Assembly: GCA_027605045.1 (NCBI GenBank)
Contig: JAQFWX010000027.1
Coordinates: forward strand, 62,001 to 126,000
Direction: 5' to 3'
DNA: 64,000 nucleotides
DNA from: Phallus indusiatus
Taxonomy: Eukaryota; Basidiomycota; Agaricomycetes; Phallales; Phallaceae
Shown: positions 21,737 through 34,017 of the stretch, piece by piece
Layout: every line of letters starts with the position of its first letter
Numbering within the stretch: the stretch's first letter is position 1
Notes under the pieces: model-generated
Seen by the model: only the letters and a program-made list of their open reading frames with translations
Databases searched by the model: none
Told to the model about the DNA's origin: nothing
Made by a program: the position numbers and the translations under genes

Positions 21737-21892
21737 ATGATGTCCGCTTCCATAACCTCTTCTCCTTTCGCATTCTCTCCAGCTGCAGTATCCACCAAAC
21801 AGTTCAAGAGGTCACTACAGCAGCTCCCAGTAGATCTTCGGATAGAAGCGAGTAATGTGAGAGAGTGTCTAAGAAAAAGAAAGCAAGAATGA
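21737..21892 (+). CDS. Small ORF, 51 aa, possible first exon
   Basis: An ATG at 21737 opens MMSASITSSPFAFSPAAVST, then a basic segment (KQFKRSLQQLPVDLR), ending TGA at 21892. A GTGAGAG splice donor follows codon SN at about 21856, so it could be exon 1 of an unseen gene. Unknown function. Codon use is better balanced than in the AT-rich DNA just upstream. Confidence 0.2.
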   Translation: MMSASITSSPFAFSPAAVSTKQFKRSLQQLPVDLRIEASNVRECLRKRKQE

Positions 21893-22184
21893 GTTTAATC
21901 TGTGGCAACAAAGCAAAACGACACCGAGGTTTACATCAGTTCCTGTAATTCACATGTTTAATAACCCAATCTGAAATGAACTGGACAAAAGGGGCAGCGA
22001 TGAGCCAGGTAGTAAGTATAGGAAGACGAAGGTGACACATGGTAGGGAGAGATTCGTAGGAATGGACTATATTTGTACAGAATGAAGTGAGCTTATCATC
22101 TTTCTAAAGTCGAGCACAACGCTAACCTTGTAAAGTCAATAAATGTACAAGTATCTTCTCCATGTTCTAGTGGATTAACCTGAG

Positions 22185-22560
22185 AGCAAAGTTGTGTTCC
22201 GCTAGCCATGGACCAGGAATATCCCGCAACAGATCTGGTCGAGTGATATGGTGTGCAAAAGGCACGGCAATGACAATATGGGCAATGAACCAGTGGTCAA
22301 GACTAGCGGGGCCGAGCTGGTTGCAGAAAGCATCAACAACTTGCGGTGAGTAGGAGAAGAAGTTGTTGGGCTGTGCATGATAATGGAGCAGGTCCGATAG
22401 CTACCAACATTATTGCTATGGTATTGTAAATATAAGACGCCATGCGAAACTGGACCCAGATACGAACCGGATCTAACGTGTGAGGGAAGAATCTTGAAGA
22501 AAGTGTGATGACATGAATCTCTCCAGCCTGGATGCCCAAATATGATGCTCCGGAATGCCG
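22185..22560 (-). pseudogene. Unidentified coding-like fragment
   Basis: A minus frame reads FFSYSPQVVDAFCNQLGPAS, then LDHWFIAHIVIAVPFAHHIT and RPDLLRDIPGPWLAEHNFAL to a TAG near 22180. Upstream, another frame reads MASYIYNTIAIMLVAIGPAP. Codon use is gene-like and part is hydrophobic, but no start, exon chain or family could be fixed. Confidence 0.25.
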
Positions 22561-24430
22561 ATAAATGGAGTTTCGGTATGAGAACGTAGGGAAACGTACA
22601 AAATGGAAAGGTGTAGTAGGATGGGAAGAAGATGAAGAAGATGAGTTTGAGAAGAGCCTCGGCGCTTTCGCTACTTTCTCCAGTACTTTCTGGAATTTGA
22701 CTTGCTCATTTTATGTATAATTGCGGGTTTGCATGTTCTTTTTACTTCCTTTTATGATAGGTTACAACTTTTGATGATGAAAACGCTCGTCTCCCAGAAA
22801 TTTACGGCAGTTATCTTATCATCAAACTGAACGGTCACCTGGTCACCCTCTCGCAGTTGCACCACCACTCGATTTGAAAGAATTAGAGCATCGTTCCGGG
22901 ATTGCATCGTATGAGATCGACGATGAAGCTCTTTGCGCCGTTTTTTCCCTCTTTCTGTTCCGATATCATCGACCAAAACTGCAACGGTACAAATGGTAAA
23001 CTCGGAGCCCTTTAATCAGCAAATCTGGCATCCTCGCAGTCTCTGATGATTGAAGGTGACCTAACGTCGTTCTTATAAGATACATCACCGCGTATTTGTC
23101 GAAAGGGTCATAGTCGGATGAAATTGGCGACCAACAGTGCCGCTGATGTTTGAGGATTGAGATCGTAAGCTCACTAATTTGAAACCTGTTGACGTTGTGT
23201 TTAGACTCTTGAGCATCAGATACATTGCCTGCTAAGTCAACGTTTCCTCCTTACTGTCTTCACGGTCTGACGGAAATGAATTACAGTGTGATTGACGGCG
23301 ATTGAGGCTGGCATGGCAGCCGATACGCACCTTGAACATGGAATGTCAGCAGTCAATTCTGCGGAAAGTGGGTCTACGGATGGAAAGCCGGTACAGTTTT
23401 CAAGACCCGCGCATTGATTGTTTATCTTCACACTTTTCCAATCTCAATAAGTAATAACCTATACTCTATGCAGTGACACGACTGATATAAATTTCATTGG
23501 CAGAAGTTGCAAGCCGTCACTGGACCCTCAACGGATCGATTCCTCTTGCTTCAAAACTCGTCTTGCAGTTCTTCGTCTGAATCTGTAGGTAATCCAGCCG
23601 CTGGTCCGAGTCTAGACATTACGTATTACCCGTTTCTTTCGAACTGGATAGTAAGGACATCGTACTAAATGTACCTTAAACCCCATTTATCTTCTTGTTT
23701 AAGTTTATAGCTGAAATTTCGCTTCAATCTAGACAGCCATGAGAGATCGAGGAACTGAACCCGCTTGTCCTGCTGCTACGAACGCAGCATCGACGTCCCG
23801 CCACCCGCGCAGTTTTTATCCCTCGTCGGCGGAGTCCATCGCTGGGACATCGTACTCGACAGCCCCTATTGGATTTTGACGTTTTGCCAATAGGTTTGGA
23901 GTCGGATAAGCCCAAAGTAACGCTAACAGACTTCATATAAACTTGAGCGAAATGATCAATTCTGCAGCGCACAAACTTTTTACCGTCGTTTCCGTTTACA
24001 TTGGACTCATTATTAGGCCTTTGACCATAATTACAAAAAAGAATCAAATTTCTAAATATCATCGTTTTACTAGGTAGCCGTTGTCTATTACATGTACATA
24101 CGTAAGTTTCGTGTTACGAATCTTGTTTTTGTCGAATCCGTTATCTTGGTCTGTAAGCCTTTTGATTCTTTAGTGTCGTCGTGTGACATAATTTCGTTGA
24201 GATCTGCAAACTAGTTGAAACTTTAAAAAAGAACATTGATTCGGCGTCGTCTGCCGGAACACCTTGTGCATGTTGAACCGAAACCACGAATACATGTTCC
24301 TGTGCATTCTCTGAGATGTCTTCAATAGTTTGTTCTTGTTCTTTGAGATGGATTGTCTTAGCGATGCAGAAAGGGTATAGCCTGACAAGGAGAACCATCA
24401 CGCGACTTTTTCGTGATCCCATTTTCTGCG
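22561..24430. other. No gene recognised
   Basis: Short minus ORFs at 22752-22976, 23237-23431, 23724-24062 and 24141-24500 have no domains. The last overlaps the start of the RCC1/PHD gene and is a shadow. The final 100 bases should hold the promoter of the gene at 24438, but no TATA box is obvious. Confidence 0.4.
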
Positions 24431-24437
24431 AGTAACT

Positions 24438-27203
24438 ATGGACAAGAAACCCGATGCTTCGACGACGAGTGCTTCCCAGCCTCAAGACGAGCAGAAACAA
24501 ACATGGGGAAGAGGTAAGAGCTCCCGTCGTGTTTAACTTGCTTTTGTTTGTTTACTTCTCTGATGAACCTTTTTCTTTTTATCCCCATTTTTCTGCGTTC
24601 CCCAGTTTTATTGGCGGGCGGTGTTGACTGGTAACCAAGTTTCCGCATATTCATCCTCGTCTCAACTCCACTAGTCACTGACATGACCTACTTCACTTGA
24701 AAAATAGGACGCGCTTAGGTAAAAAAGAAAAGAGTGGAGCACCTCCTGAGGAAAACAAGCGGTGTGTCTCGGTTGCCCAGGCAAACCATGTCTACTCTTC
24801 TGACTTTATCATTTTTCGCAGACAGGATCTTTTACAGCCCCATATTCTACGATCGTTAGCAAATATTAAGATCATTTCTATCCATAGTTCGCCATGCGCG
24901 TGCCATTGCATCGCCTTGGATACGGATGGAGCAGCATGGATGTTCGGACGCAATACCTCCTGTGCGTTGGGTGTTCCCAACGTCGACGAAATTTCCGAAA
25001 GTGCTCCACGCCGTATTACACCACAACAGCTCAAAGCATCGAAAGGAACGCGTTTTGTTCATGCTGCGTGTGGACGTGGCCATTCGCTACTAGTGGGTAG
25101 CGGCGGGGAAGTATGGTCCTGCGGTGCAAATACATTTGGCCAAGTGCGTGTCCTTTCATATAATAGAGTATGACTATCCGATTTTGAACGATTTCCGCGT
25201 CATACCGCAGTGTGGTCACTCGCTCAATCACTCAGAAATTCAACATTTTAAACTCGTAGACGGGCCGAAGTTGAATGGCAAAAAGGAAAATATCGTCAAA
25301 GCTGCAGCGGGTGTGACCTTCTCCATAATTTTGACAGATACAGGAAAAGGCTCGTGCTCTTCTTGACGTTCTGTGTTTTTCTTTTCATCATACCCTTCCA
25401 ACTCTAGTGTACACGTTCGGCAGCGGCGAGAAGGGCCAACTAGGAAACGGGCGGACAGGAGAACACATCACAGCCGGAAACAAAACAGGATATGATGTTC
25501 ATTTTGAACCAGGTTGGATTCGTGGTATCTTTCTATTCTGTCTTTGACCTCCGTCTGACAAGACCGTCTCTATAGTCCTTGTCAAAGGGCTGACAGGCAA
25601 AACCATCATCGACATTGCCTCCGGAAACCAACACTCTATCTTACTAGATACTGAAGGGTTGGTACCACCCATCACGTTTGCTTCTTATCTTGCTTGATCC
25701 CTTGATAGTTTCGTATACGTCTTTGGTTATAATGGTTACTGCCGGCTCGGATTAGGCGACCAACAGGACGTGCTCATTCCAAAGGTCGTTCCACAGGTTC
25801 GCAAAACGATCTTAGCGACGTATTTTGGCTGACTATGAACGTCGTAGTTTGCTGGAAGTAATGATTTGACAAGAGCGTATAAAGTGTTTGCTGGGCCAAC
25901 CAACAGTGTAGTCATCGACCGCAATCGGATGTACTGGGTCGCTGGAAAGGTGTGCTATGTCTATCTCTGTTCTAGCCACTGAATCTATATCCTATCACAG
26001 TGGAAAAACTCAGGAGACGGTGCGGCCCATCCCTTCGGCTTAATCGCCAAGGTTATTGAAGAAGCGCGTTTTTTTTTATCTACAGGCTCGACTGGACAAC
26101 CATATACGACGTTCAAGTATCTCCCAGATATACAGTACGTATTTCTACCTTTCAAGACAACGCACGATTAATTCACGATTGCTCAGGGCTTGTAAGATGT
26201 TCCATGCAGCTAGTGGTGGCGTAACACACTTTGCTTTATGTATCGACGAAGACGATGCAGGCGTCATGACGATTGCGTGGTACGTGTTAGTTGTGGCTAT
26301 GGGCGAACGGTGTCTGATCAATTTCTCTTTCTCTCTCTCTCTGAGAACAGGGGACAGAATGCAGCTAACGGTGGGTCTAGTCATAAACGCAGTTAGGAAG
26401 CCTTGTTGACGCATTCGTGTCACTTTTAGGCGAACTCGGTTTGGGTGAAGATCAACCCAAGAGTGCAACAAAACCGACAAGAGTAGCACCTTTGAATGGA
26501 ATTGAAGTTATAGAGTACGTTTTAGTAACTGACTGTCGTTACGTCGCTGATTCCAGGTACGATAGCGTTGCGGCAGCCCAAAACACAACGTTCTTTCTCG
26601 CGAAACCAGGTCAACAACTCTCTGATTCGCCACGACATCCAGCCGACCTTGAAGGAGTTCCGGAAGCGTGCGCGGGATGTCATAAAGATACAGGAGATGA
26701 AGATGAGACTCTGTTGGAATGCGAGAAGGTATGTGAATGATGTTATATCCGCGCTAGGTCAACGGGTGGCCACCAATCTGTGCGTGGTCAAAACGTGCAT
26801 GGCCATCTATCATTAATAAGTGTTTTTCTCCTTTATCATCATGATATGAACAGTGCGATACTCCTTATCATCTCACTTGCCTCAATCCACCACTTGACGA
26901 AGTGCCCGAGGGCGAATGGTTTTGTGAAACTTGCACCGCCAGTCCTGGAGCGCCTATCGGAGAGATACCTAAACCGGTCAGCACCCAGACTACATCCCCC
27001 AAGACAAAGAAGAACAAGAAACGCGGCGAAAGTGAAGGTGGAGAAGTTGCAGAAGGAAATGAATCATATAATGACGTCGAGACCGACGTCGGACAGAAAC
27101 GGAAAGGTGGTCAAAAGAGTGGAGGAGGTCAGTCGCTCACTGTCTTTGCGTTGCTGCAGAACTAACCTTTATTCAAACAGGTGCATCTAAACGTAAGAAA
27201 TAA
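24438..27203 (+). CDS. RCC1-repeat protein with C-terminal PHD finger
   Basis: A multi-exon gene: exon 1 24438-24513, a 25-nt exon 24606-24630, exon 3 24708-25143, then about nine more to TAA at 27203. Splicing gives WGRVLLAGGVDWTRLGKK at the start, as in RCC1-type propellers. Further blades follow: VHAACGRGHSLLVGSGGEVW, VYTFGSGEKGQLGNG, ASGNQHSILLDTEG, VYVFGYNGYCRLGLGDQQ and ELGLGEDQP. After the propeller comes a C4HC3 PHD finger: CAGCHKDTGDEDETLLECEK, CDTPYHLTCLNPPLDEVP, GEWFCETC. A basic tail (KTKKNKKR, SKRKK) may target the nucleus. RCC1 propellers bind protein or chromatin partners and PHD fingers read histone tails, so a chromatin role is inferred. It converges with the squalene synthase gene, leaving 253 bases between stops. 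Confidence 0.85.
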
Positions 27204-27456
27204 AATGCAACTGAATGCAATAATAATAACCCTAAAATAAAACGGGATGGAGATATGACTCTTCCCGGAGGTTGTATAATCTACGTTTTTACTTCTTGTT
27301 CTCACCATTGTCTTCTCACGTAAAACACTTTGTGTCAAGTATGATATTATATATATACAAAAGTTTTTTGTTAAAAAGAAAATGACAGATCATGGCAAAA
27401 AACAAAAGTAAGGGTCAAGGTTAATATATACATATGCACAGGAACTCTCATCCGGC

Positions 27457-29098
27457 TCACTGAGCAGAGAAACTGACGTCTCCGAAGTACACAGCGATAC
27501 CCCACGCTACACCTAAAGCAATAGCGCATACAAGTATGATGCCAACAACGATAAAAAGCAGCAAGTACACATCGGCTTTCTGCGCTACGGTCGCGTCATT
27601 GGGGTTGGGAGCATGCCGTTTCTTCTTCTGACTCAGATAGATTCCCGCCCGTAAATCCGACTCTTTATAGACGGCTTTGACACCGTCTCCGTCTCTCGTA
27701 ATCTCGATGAAAGATGGGTAGTGGCGTTCGGCCCATTGGTCGATCTTAAAACAAGAGAATGTGTCGTTGAGATAAGGGTTGTGGAACTGAACACTATAAA
27801 GAAAGTACTTACCTGGCCACACATGACGCAGATGGCAAGGTAATTCGGATCTGAAGGTATAGCTTTCGCATGAATCTTGAGCGCATATTCACGGAAGATG
27901 TAGGCAACTTCTCTAGGGTTTGTAGAGTTCATAATGAGCTGGAAGAGATTGAATGTTACCATATTTGAAATCTATACGAAGATGAAAAGGAAGGTAGACC
28001 GACCTGGAGAGCTTTACTCCTACGAATCTTGACGTTCTTATGCAAGACGTCACGGTTCATAAAGCAAACTTCGAGTGTGGCGATGGCCATGGTGGCGGGT
28101 ATGGCGCAAAAGTTGAATACACTTTGATTTTTTAGAAGAGTGAGATAGTCGAGAGCATCAATGGAATGTCGGAGTGCGTCCAGTGTCATCTCGCTCAGAG
28201 CCCACAATGCACGCTCTTCGTTCTCGGGTTGGTACATTTCTCTAGGATCGTTGAAATTGTATCGTTTCCATATTTCTCGAGGCCAGAATAGCCGGTTGTT
28301 GTCAACGTCTTCTCTGTAGTCGCGGAGAATGTTCGTCTTTTGCAAGAGTAGACCCATGGAGTTAGATAGAACAAGCTCGTCCTTTATCCAACTGGCCTCC
28401 TTATTTGAAGCTGCGAATAGACCAGAAAGACCCTCTCCAACTAGGCCGGCGACATAATGGCAGTATAAGTCGTATTCTTCGAGGGTGTCTACGCCGTACC
28501 CCGCGCCTGTATCGGCGCGATGGCAGAAGTCTGCCATGCCAGTCGCCATTTTATTCGCCATATCCTTGATGACTTCCTTATAGTGAGGTTCCAGCAACTG
28601 AACCTCGGCAATGACAACGTCGAATTCCACGAGCACCTGCCTGTCTTTCTCGTCTTGACGGATTCCATCGTAAGTCCAGCCAGGTTGATCCAGAATGCTG
28701 ACAAAGTTCCTCAAAAGTTTTTGCTTTTTTTCGTCGGGGAGAGTCGTATCATCCTCAATGGTGTCCAATCCTCTTAGAACAAGATAGAAAAGGCAGACCT
28801 AAGAAGCAAGAAGAGTGAAGGTGAGACTTAGAGCGAGCACTTCGAGAGTAAGGCACTGAACTGTTCTCGCCAAATCACCATCCAGTTCTTTAATGACTGC
28901 AGCGAAGCTCCGACTTGATGCATCTAAGAAATCCCAGCACCGTCGCATGGTTGCCCTATCCCATCCGGAATCTTTGTGCTCCTTTTGAGCGGTGAGGTCG
29001 CGTTTTTTCTCATGAAATAGTTTGAAGTTGACGACCGATCTAAATTCGTCGGGATGGGAAAAAAGAAGCCAAAGCAAGTTCATGGTTGTCGACAACAT
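27457..29098 (-). CDS. ERG9: Squalene synthase (farnesyl-diphosphate farnesyltransferase)
   Basis: Four exons on the minus strand: 29098-28862, 28798-28004, 27938-27813, 27744-27457. The enzyme joins two farnesyl diphosphates to squalene, the first committed step to ergosterol, at the ER membrane. Motifs: LVLRGLDTIEDDT (first Asp-rich site), DFCHRADTGAGYGVDTLEEY-like block, GLLLQKTNILRDYREDVDNN (second Asp-rich site), then FWPREIW. The C terminus has a membrane anchor (VYLLLFIVVGIILVCAIALG). Length of about 480 residues fits the family. Exon 1 ends at an unusual but usable donor, GTTCAG, needed to give ARTVCLFYLVLRGLD. The gene starts at MLSTTMNLLWLLFSHPDEFR, a usual fungal N terminus. Confidence 0.96.
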
Positions 29099-29507
29099 TG
29101 TTTTTGTGGAGATAATAAAGTAGGAAAGAGAGAGGTTGAAATGAGAGGAAAGTCAATTATTTTTCTCAAGTATATTAGTACTCGGACCACTTTTTCTCGC
29201 TTAATTATGTAAGCTACACTACTCCATATACTGGTTGACAACTTTCACCGCAGGTGGCCACGTAACTTCAGTACAAGGTAAGGGCCCGAATTCTAACACA
29301 TTTTTATATTTATTAATTGTAGTCATATTGTCATCAGAAGAACACTTTATTTTAGTGAATCTTGGTTTTTGCTCTCCGTTCATCTGTTCCACCGGTACCG
29401 GCTACACGGTGTCACGGAAAAACTGGTGAGATTTTCTTTGCAGTGATACATGCGCGTGAATCTCCGTGCGCTGTTTGAACTCAGTTGATGCATTATCACA
29501 GGCAGTC

Positions 29508-29726
29508 ATGTCCGACAACGTGCTTCCACCACTGCGCCTAACCGTCAATACTGTGGAACGAACCAGTTCAAAAACAATACGCTCACATCTGGGCGCTTTC
29601 CTGGCCGATTACAACGCCAGGATGGCCTCCAAAGGTGGCGATACTGCGGTAACTACCCAACTACACAAGCTGCGGTCATCACTGTCCCATAAGTCGACAA
29701 ACGAGACAAATGACCGCAGGTCATAA
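29508..29726 (+). CDS. Small unknown protein, 72 aa
   Basis: An ATG at 29508 follows a splice-acceptor-like TCACAG, suggesting an intron in the 5' UTR. The ORF could also start upstream in frame at 29466. The product, MSDNVLPPLRLTVNTVERTS then HLGAFLADYNARM, is hydrophilic, partly helical, without Cys pairs, signal peptide or membrane segment. It is divergent from the squalene synthase gene (410 bases apart). I do not recognise it. Its size would suit a small complex subunit, which is only a guess. Confidence 0.45.
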   Translation: MSDNVLPPLRLTVNTVERTSSKTIRSHLGAFLADYNARMASKGGDTAVTTQLHKLRSSLSHKSTNETNDRRS

Positions 29727-29922
29727 GAGGTATGGAATGATGGCTTTTTGTTTCTCAGCCGACCTGTAGGCTCACGTGTCCTATGATAGGGACTAGATCA
29801 CGGTTGTTGATTAAACCGAGTCCCACAGACAGCATTATCTAGCAGGAAACGGTGTGCAGATGAATGTCTTTACGCTATTGTCGGTATCAAAATGTTCCTA
29901 ATACAGTGCATCTCTCTTATTC

Positions 29923-30626
<704 letters not shown>

Positions 30627-30782
30627 GGATAGTGACTATGTAGTAGTATGTTATCAGAAAGAGATACGCGCACGCTTTCTCACGCTTATGATGAAGTGTA
30701 TACGTTTCTCTTCTGATCTCACAACTAAACGTACTGAAGCAACAACCATTGGGGATGCAGCCAGACCAATCTACGTACTATA
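30627..30782. promoter_or_regulatory. Shared divergent promoter region
   Basis: Only 156 bases separate the start codons of the cytidine deaminase gene (minus) and the AlkB-like gene (plus), so both must take their core promoters from here or from inside each other. No TATA box is clear. ACGCGCACGCTTTCTCACGC-like GC-rich words lie near the middle (about 30667-30685). Confidence 0.5.
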
Positions 30783-33655
30783 ATGGATTTATTCAAATGG
30801 ATCCCTTTCTATGGAATGTCGGGAATGTCGTTTTCGACGTCGCTGACACGCAAACTAGAGCTGGCAACTACGCTGCTGAGTCAACGACTCGAGAGTCAAA
30901 CGAACTCACATATTTCCGTCAAGCTCATTATGAGCTCCAAGAAACTGCACAGCCCCTCCCTTATCAAGAGTTGCCACCCGTGGTCCAATCGGATCGCGGT
31001 CACCTCGGAGGTTTACCTCACCAATCTAGTCCCGGTCATCAGAGAATGGCAGAAAACGAGCTTCTACAAACGGTTCAAACACAAGAACACCTTACAGTTG
31101 GTGTGTAAATTCTGGTGTTGTGTGGCGGACCCAAGTGTTCAAAACGTTCAGATTCCGTCTATAACATAGAAGCTATTACCTTCGCGAGCCTGGACAACGA
31201 GCTCTCCTGGGGACTTACTTCCAATCGTGACTCGTATAATTGCTGTAGGGTTCTTCTACCGTAATTTTACCCCTCTTTTCGCTGATTAAGTTAGTCAATG
31301 AGCCTGATACGCACAACGAGACTACGATGATTCCCACACCCCCAGCCTCTCAAAGCGGCAATAGGTCGACGAAATCAAAGCGATCTCACAAAAGAGTCAA
31401 ACATGCCCAATACAGTGCGTACTGGTTAATACAACTTCCATTACTATTCATTTATTTTGATACCAGGGGTTCCGATCAAAATCGTTCCTCAATTACCTTG
31501 GAAGCTTCAACTCGACGTCAAGGAAATGGCCATCCCAAACCCTATGTTCATCAACCGGTTCCCATATGTCTGGGCGGAAGTAAGCGACTAGAGTTTTTCG
31601 TTCCAGACACCTATACCAACATGTTCACGTATCTCTCCTTTTTAGACCTCAGAAGATTTATTGTATTCCCTCCAAACATGTCCGGATATCTTTGAAGCAG
31701 GCGGCATAGGAACCGAAGGACGTTGTCTCAATCATCTCATTCTTAGCGGTCAATCGTGGCAAGATATTGAATGGATAAACCCATATACCTTCGTCTTAAA
31801 AAGGTATATTGTCCACCTCCCCGATGTGTTTTAATGAAAAAGCTTGCAATGCGTTAGAGCTTGGAGGTTTAGCAACAGAAGTAAACGATACCTGCAAACT
31901 GAAGCTACATCCAAAACGCTTAGAGCCCGAAAAAAAGCTCGTCTTAATGATTTAAATTCTCTAGAAGATGATCCGTCATCCACGGGAGACTTTTTGACAC
32001 CATTTCCCGGAAACGGAGGTGAAATAGCCGTTGATTTACAGGCCAGATTTGATTCCCCTTCGGGTGCACCGAAGAACGACGACGTACATCAGCATTACCA
32101 CACCGAAAACGAGATGGGTGTTCAAACAATCATAAATACCCAAAATTCAAGCGATGAACACCATCCTCTACTTATTTCCCCCGAATCTGAGAATTCTCTA
32201 CCCATCCCTCAGGACGAAAATATCGACCTTCAAAGCACTCCCGATGAAGCTATTCTGCCACAGGAAGCTCAATTATTCCTAACGGCTGTACAATCACGGC
32301 ATCCGATTTCCATCTTTTCAGGGAGTGATTTACACCTCTTCGGGGGAAACTCGCCCAATTTCCATTGGAAATATGCTTTCATGGGTTTCTTCTTGGTGTC
32401 AAATTTTGAGGTAGCAGTGAAATCTTCGTTTTCCCTCAGTGCTTTTTGTTACTTAATAGTTTTTATAGAAAGATTTTCGCGTATCTGACAACCAAGACGA
32501 GGGCTCAAGTGAATTACGCATCACGTTTGAGTGGATAGGAAATGGATCGATCTGCAGCCATCCCCATCCGTGGTGGGTTTCACCTGGTTGTATTTCCGAA
32601 TCCGTTCTCCCCAAGAACGTAAATGACATTGATCGGGCAATATGTTCTGACCTCACTTGCTTCTCGCATATATCACTTTATCCGAAACCCAACAGGGATC
32701 AAAGTGATGCTAGTTTTGATGACGTCGACGACGATGTCTGCATCCAAGCAGACTTTCCTTCCTGCTGGCTTTGCAGGTGTTGTGGAAAATTGAATGCTGT
32801 CGTTCCTTTCAGGTTACACTGGTCGTGGATATGTCGTCATTGCAAGGTAAATCATCGTTACAATTTGATACAGTTCATTTTCGTTCTTATTTTAAATCTC
32901 TGCCAAAAAGACCGTCGGCCGTTCTCTGGAGAACGTTCGCTTCGAGCCCATTATTTTCCAAGAAGCCTATCATCTTCCCCCTCCACTTCCTTTAGAAGAC
33001 CCAGAATCACCTGTCGAACATCAAATCTTGTTCTTCAAGCCGGGCGAACGAGCGATCGTCTACCTGCTCAAGTTTTCTGATATTGTATTGCGACATATAC
33101 CCTCTACTGACGAAGACAGTCAAACGGAGCTTGAATCCTTATATTGTAATATCCAAAGAAACGTCGATTTTGAGCCATGTAACACTGACTCATCATTACT
33201 GAAATTCCATTACTCGCGGAACAACGCTAATTTGGCTGAAGGCGACGGAACATTTCTGACCAAGGTTGTCGATTCTGTCAATTCTCTTATGCAAGATCGA
33301 CCAGGATTGGTGGACGGATCGAGTTCAGAGCCTCATGACTTGCGATGCTTCTTTTGGCAAAATAAAGGAACAACGAAGGTCATAATACCATTCATTGAGA
33401 CGATTCGTATATCTGATATCTAATGTCTAGCCCCAATTGTTATTGGACCAACATGTCATTTTCGTTGCGCTAGGTTCCGCTTGTGAGCTGAGGCTTACAA
33501 TAAAGCGTAATAACTCGGATGGAAAGGAGGAAAGCTGTAGGTTGACGCTTGATATGCCTCATTGCGGTATACTTGTCTTTAATCATTGTGAAAAAACTAC
33601 AGTGACGGTTCGTGAAGGTTTACTTTGCATTAATTTACTCAATAGTATCGACTAA
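30783..33655 (+). CDS. Divergent AlkB-like (2OG-Fe(II) oxygenase-fold) protein with zinc ribbon
   Basis: Exon 1 starts MDLFKWIPFYGMSGMSFSTS. It can be joined in phase through a 31169-ending intron and a 46-nt intron to LVNEPDTHNETTMIPTPP and a basic RSTKSKRSHKRVKHAQY segment. Further exons give VPIKIVPQLPWKLQLD, FINRFPYVWAETSEDLLYSL and an acidic middle part. The block CWLCRCCGKLNAVV followed by WSWICRHCK is a CxxC...CxxC zinc ribbon. Fungal AlkB-like proteins carry such a ribbon before the oxygenase core. The C terminus (FHYSRNNANLAEG, LGSACELRLTIKR, HCGILVF) resembles the core strands of that fold. The HxD iron motif is not visible, and the frame between 33420 and 33437 needs an unresolved intron. 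Family assignment is moderate; activity uncertain. Confidence 0.5.
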
Positions 33656-34017
33656 CGTCATTCCATTTAGTATAAAGTCTTTCGCACTGGTAGACTTTTA
33701 TGTAAGTCATTTATCTAAGGATTCTAGACGATGATTCAGAACCAACCCTCATTTTTAGTGTTGACGAGTTGTTGGAATGATATAGAAAATCCGCCATTAC
33801 CTGATGAAATCGCGTTGTCAAATCAAATGTAACAGTCTCACTTGCACTTAAATCGTGAATGTAATAAAAAAATCCATATCCTCGAAATTGTTTCATTCGG
33901 CTCTCGTCAAAGTTTTTTTTGCCGATCGCCGATTGTGTGACCGATTACTTACAGTCACAGCACCAACCCTTTCAACAAGCTACCGCTAACCGTGCGTGGA
34001 CGTCGTGTAAACCTTCA
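33656..34017. other. Intergenic, AT-rich
   Basis: The minus ORF at 33711-33896 has no domain. The last 60 bases are the likely 5' UTR of the J-domain gene; CATCCGTT-type promoter words are not obvious. Confidence 0.4.

Noticed and set aside
30749..31108. Alternative plus frame MGMQPDQSTYYNG...
   Set aside because: It overlaps exon 1 of the AlkB-like gene. The 30783 frame has better codon use and joins in phase to the next exons.
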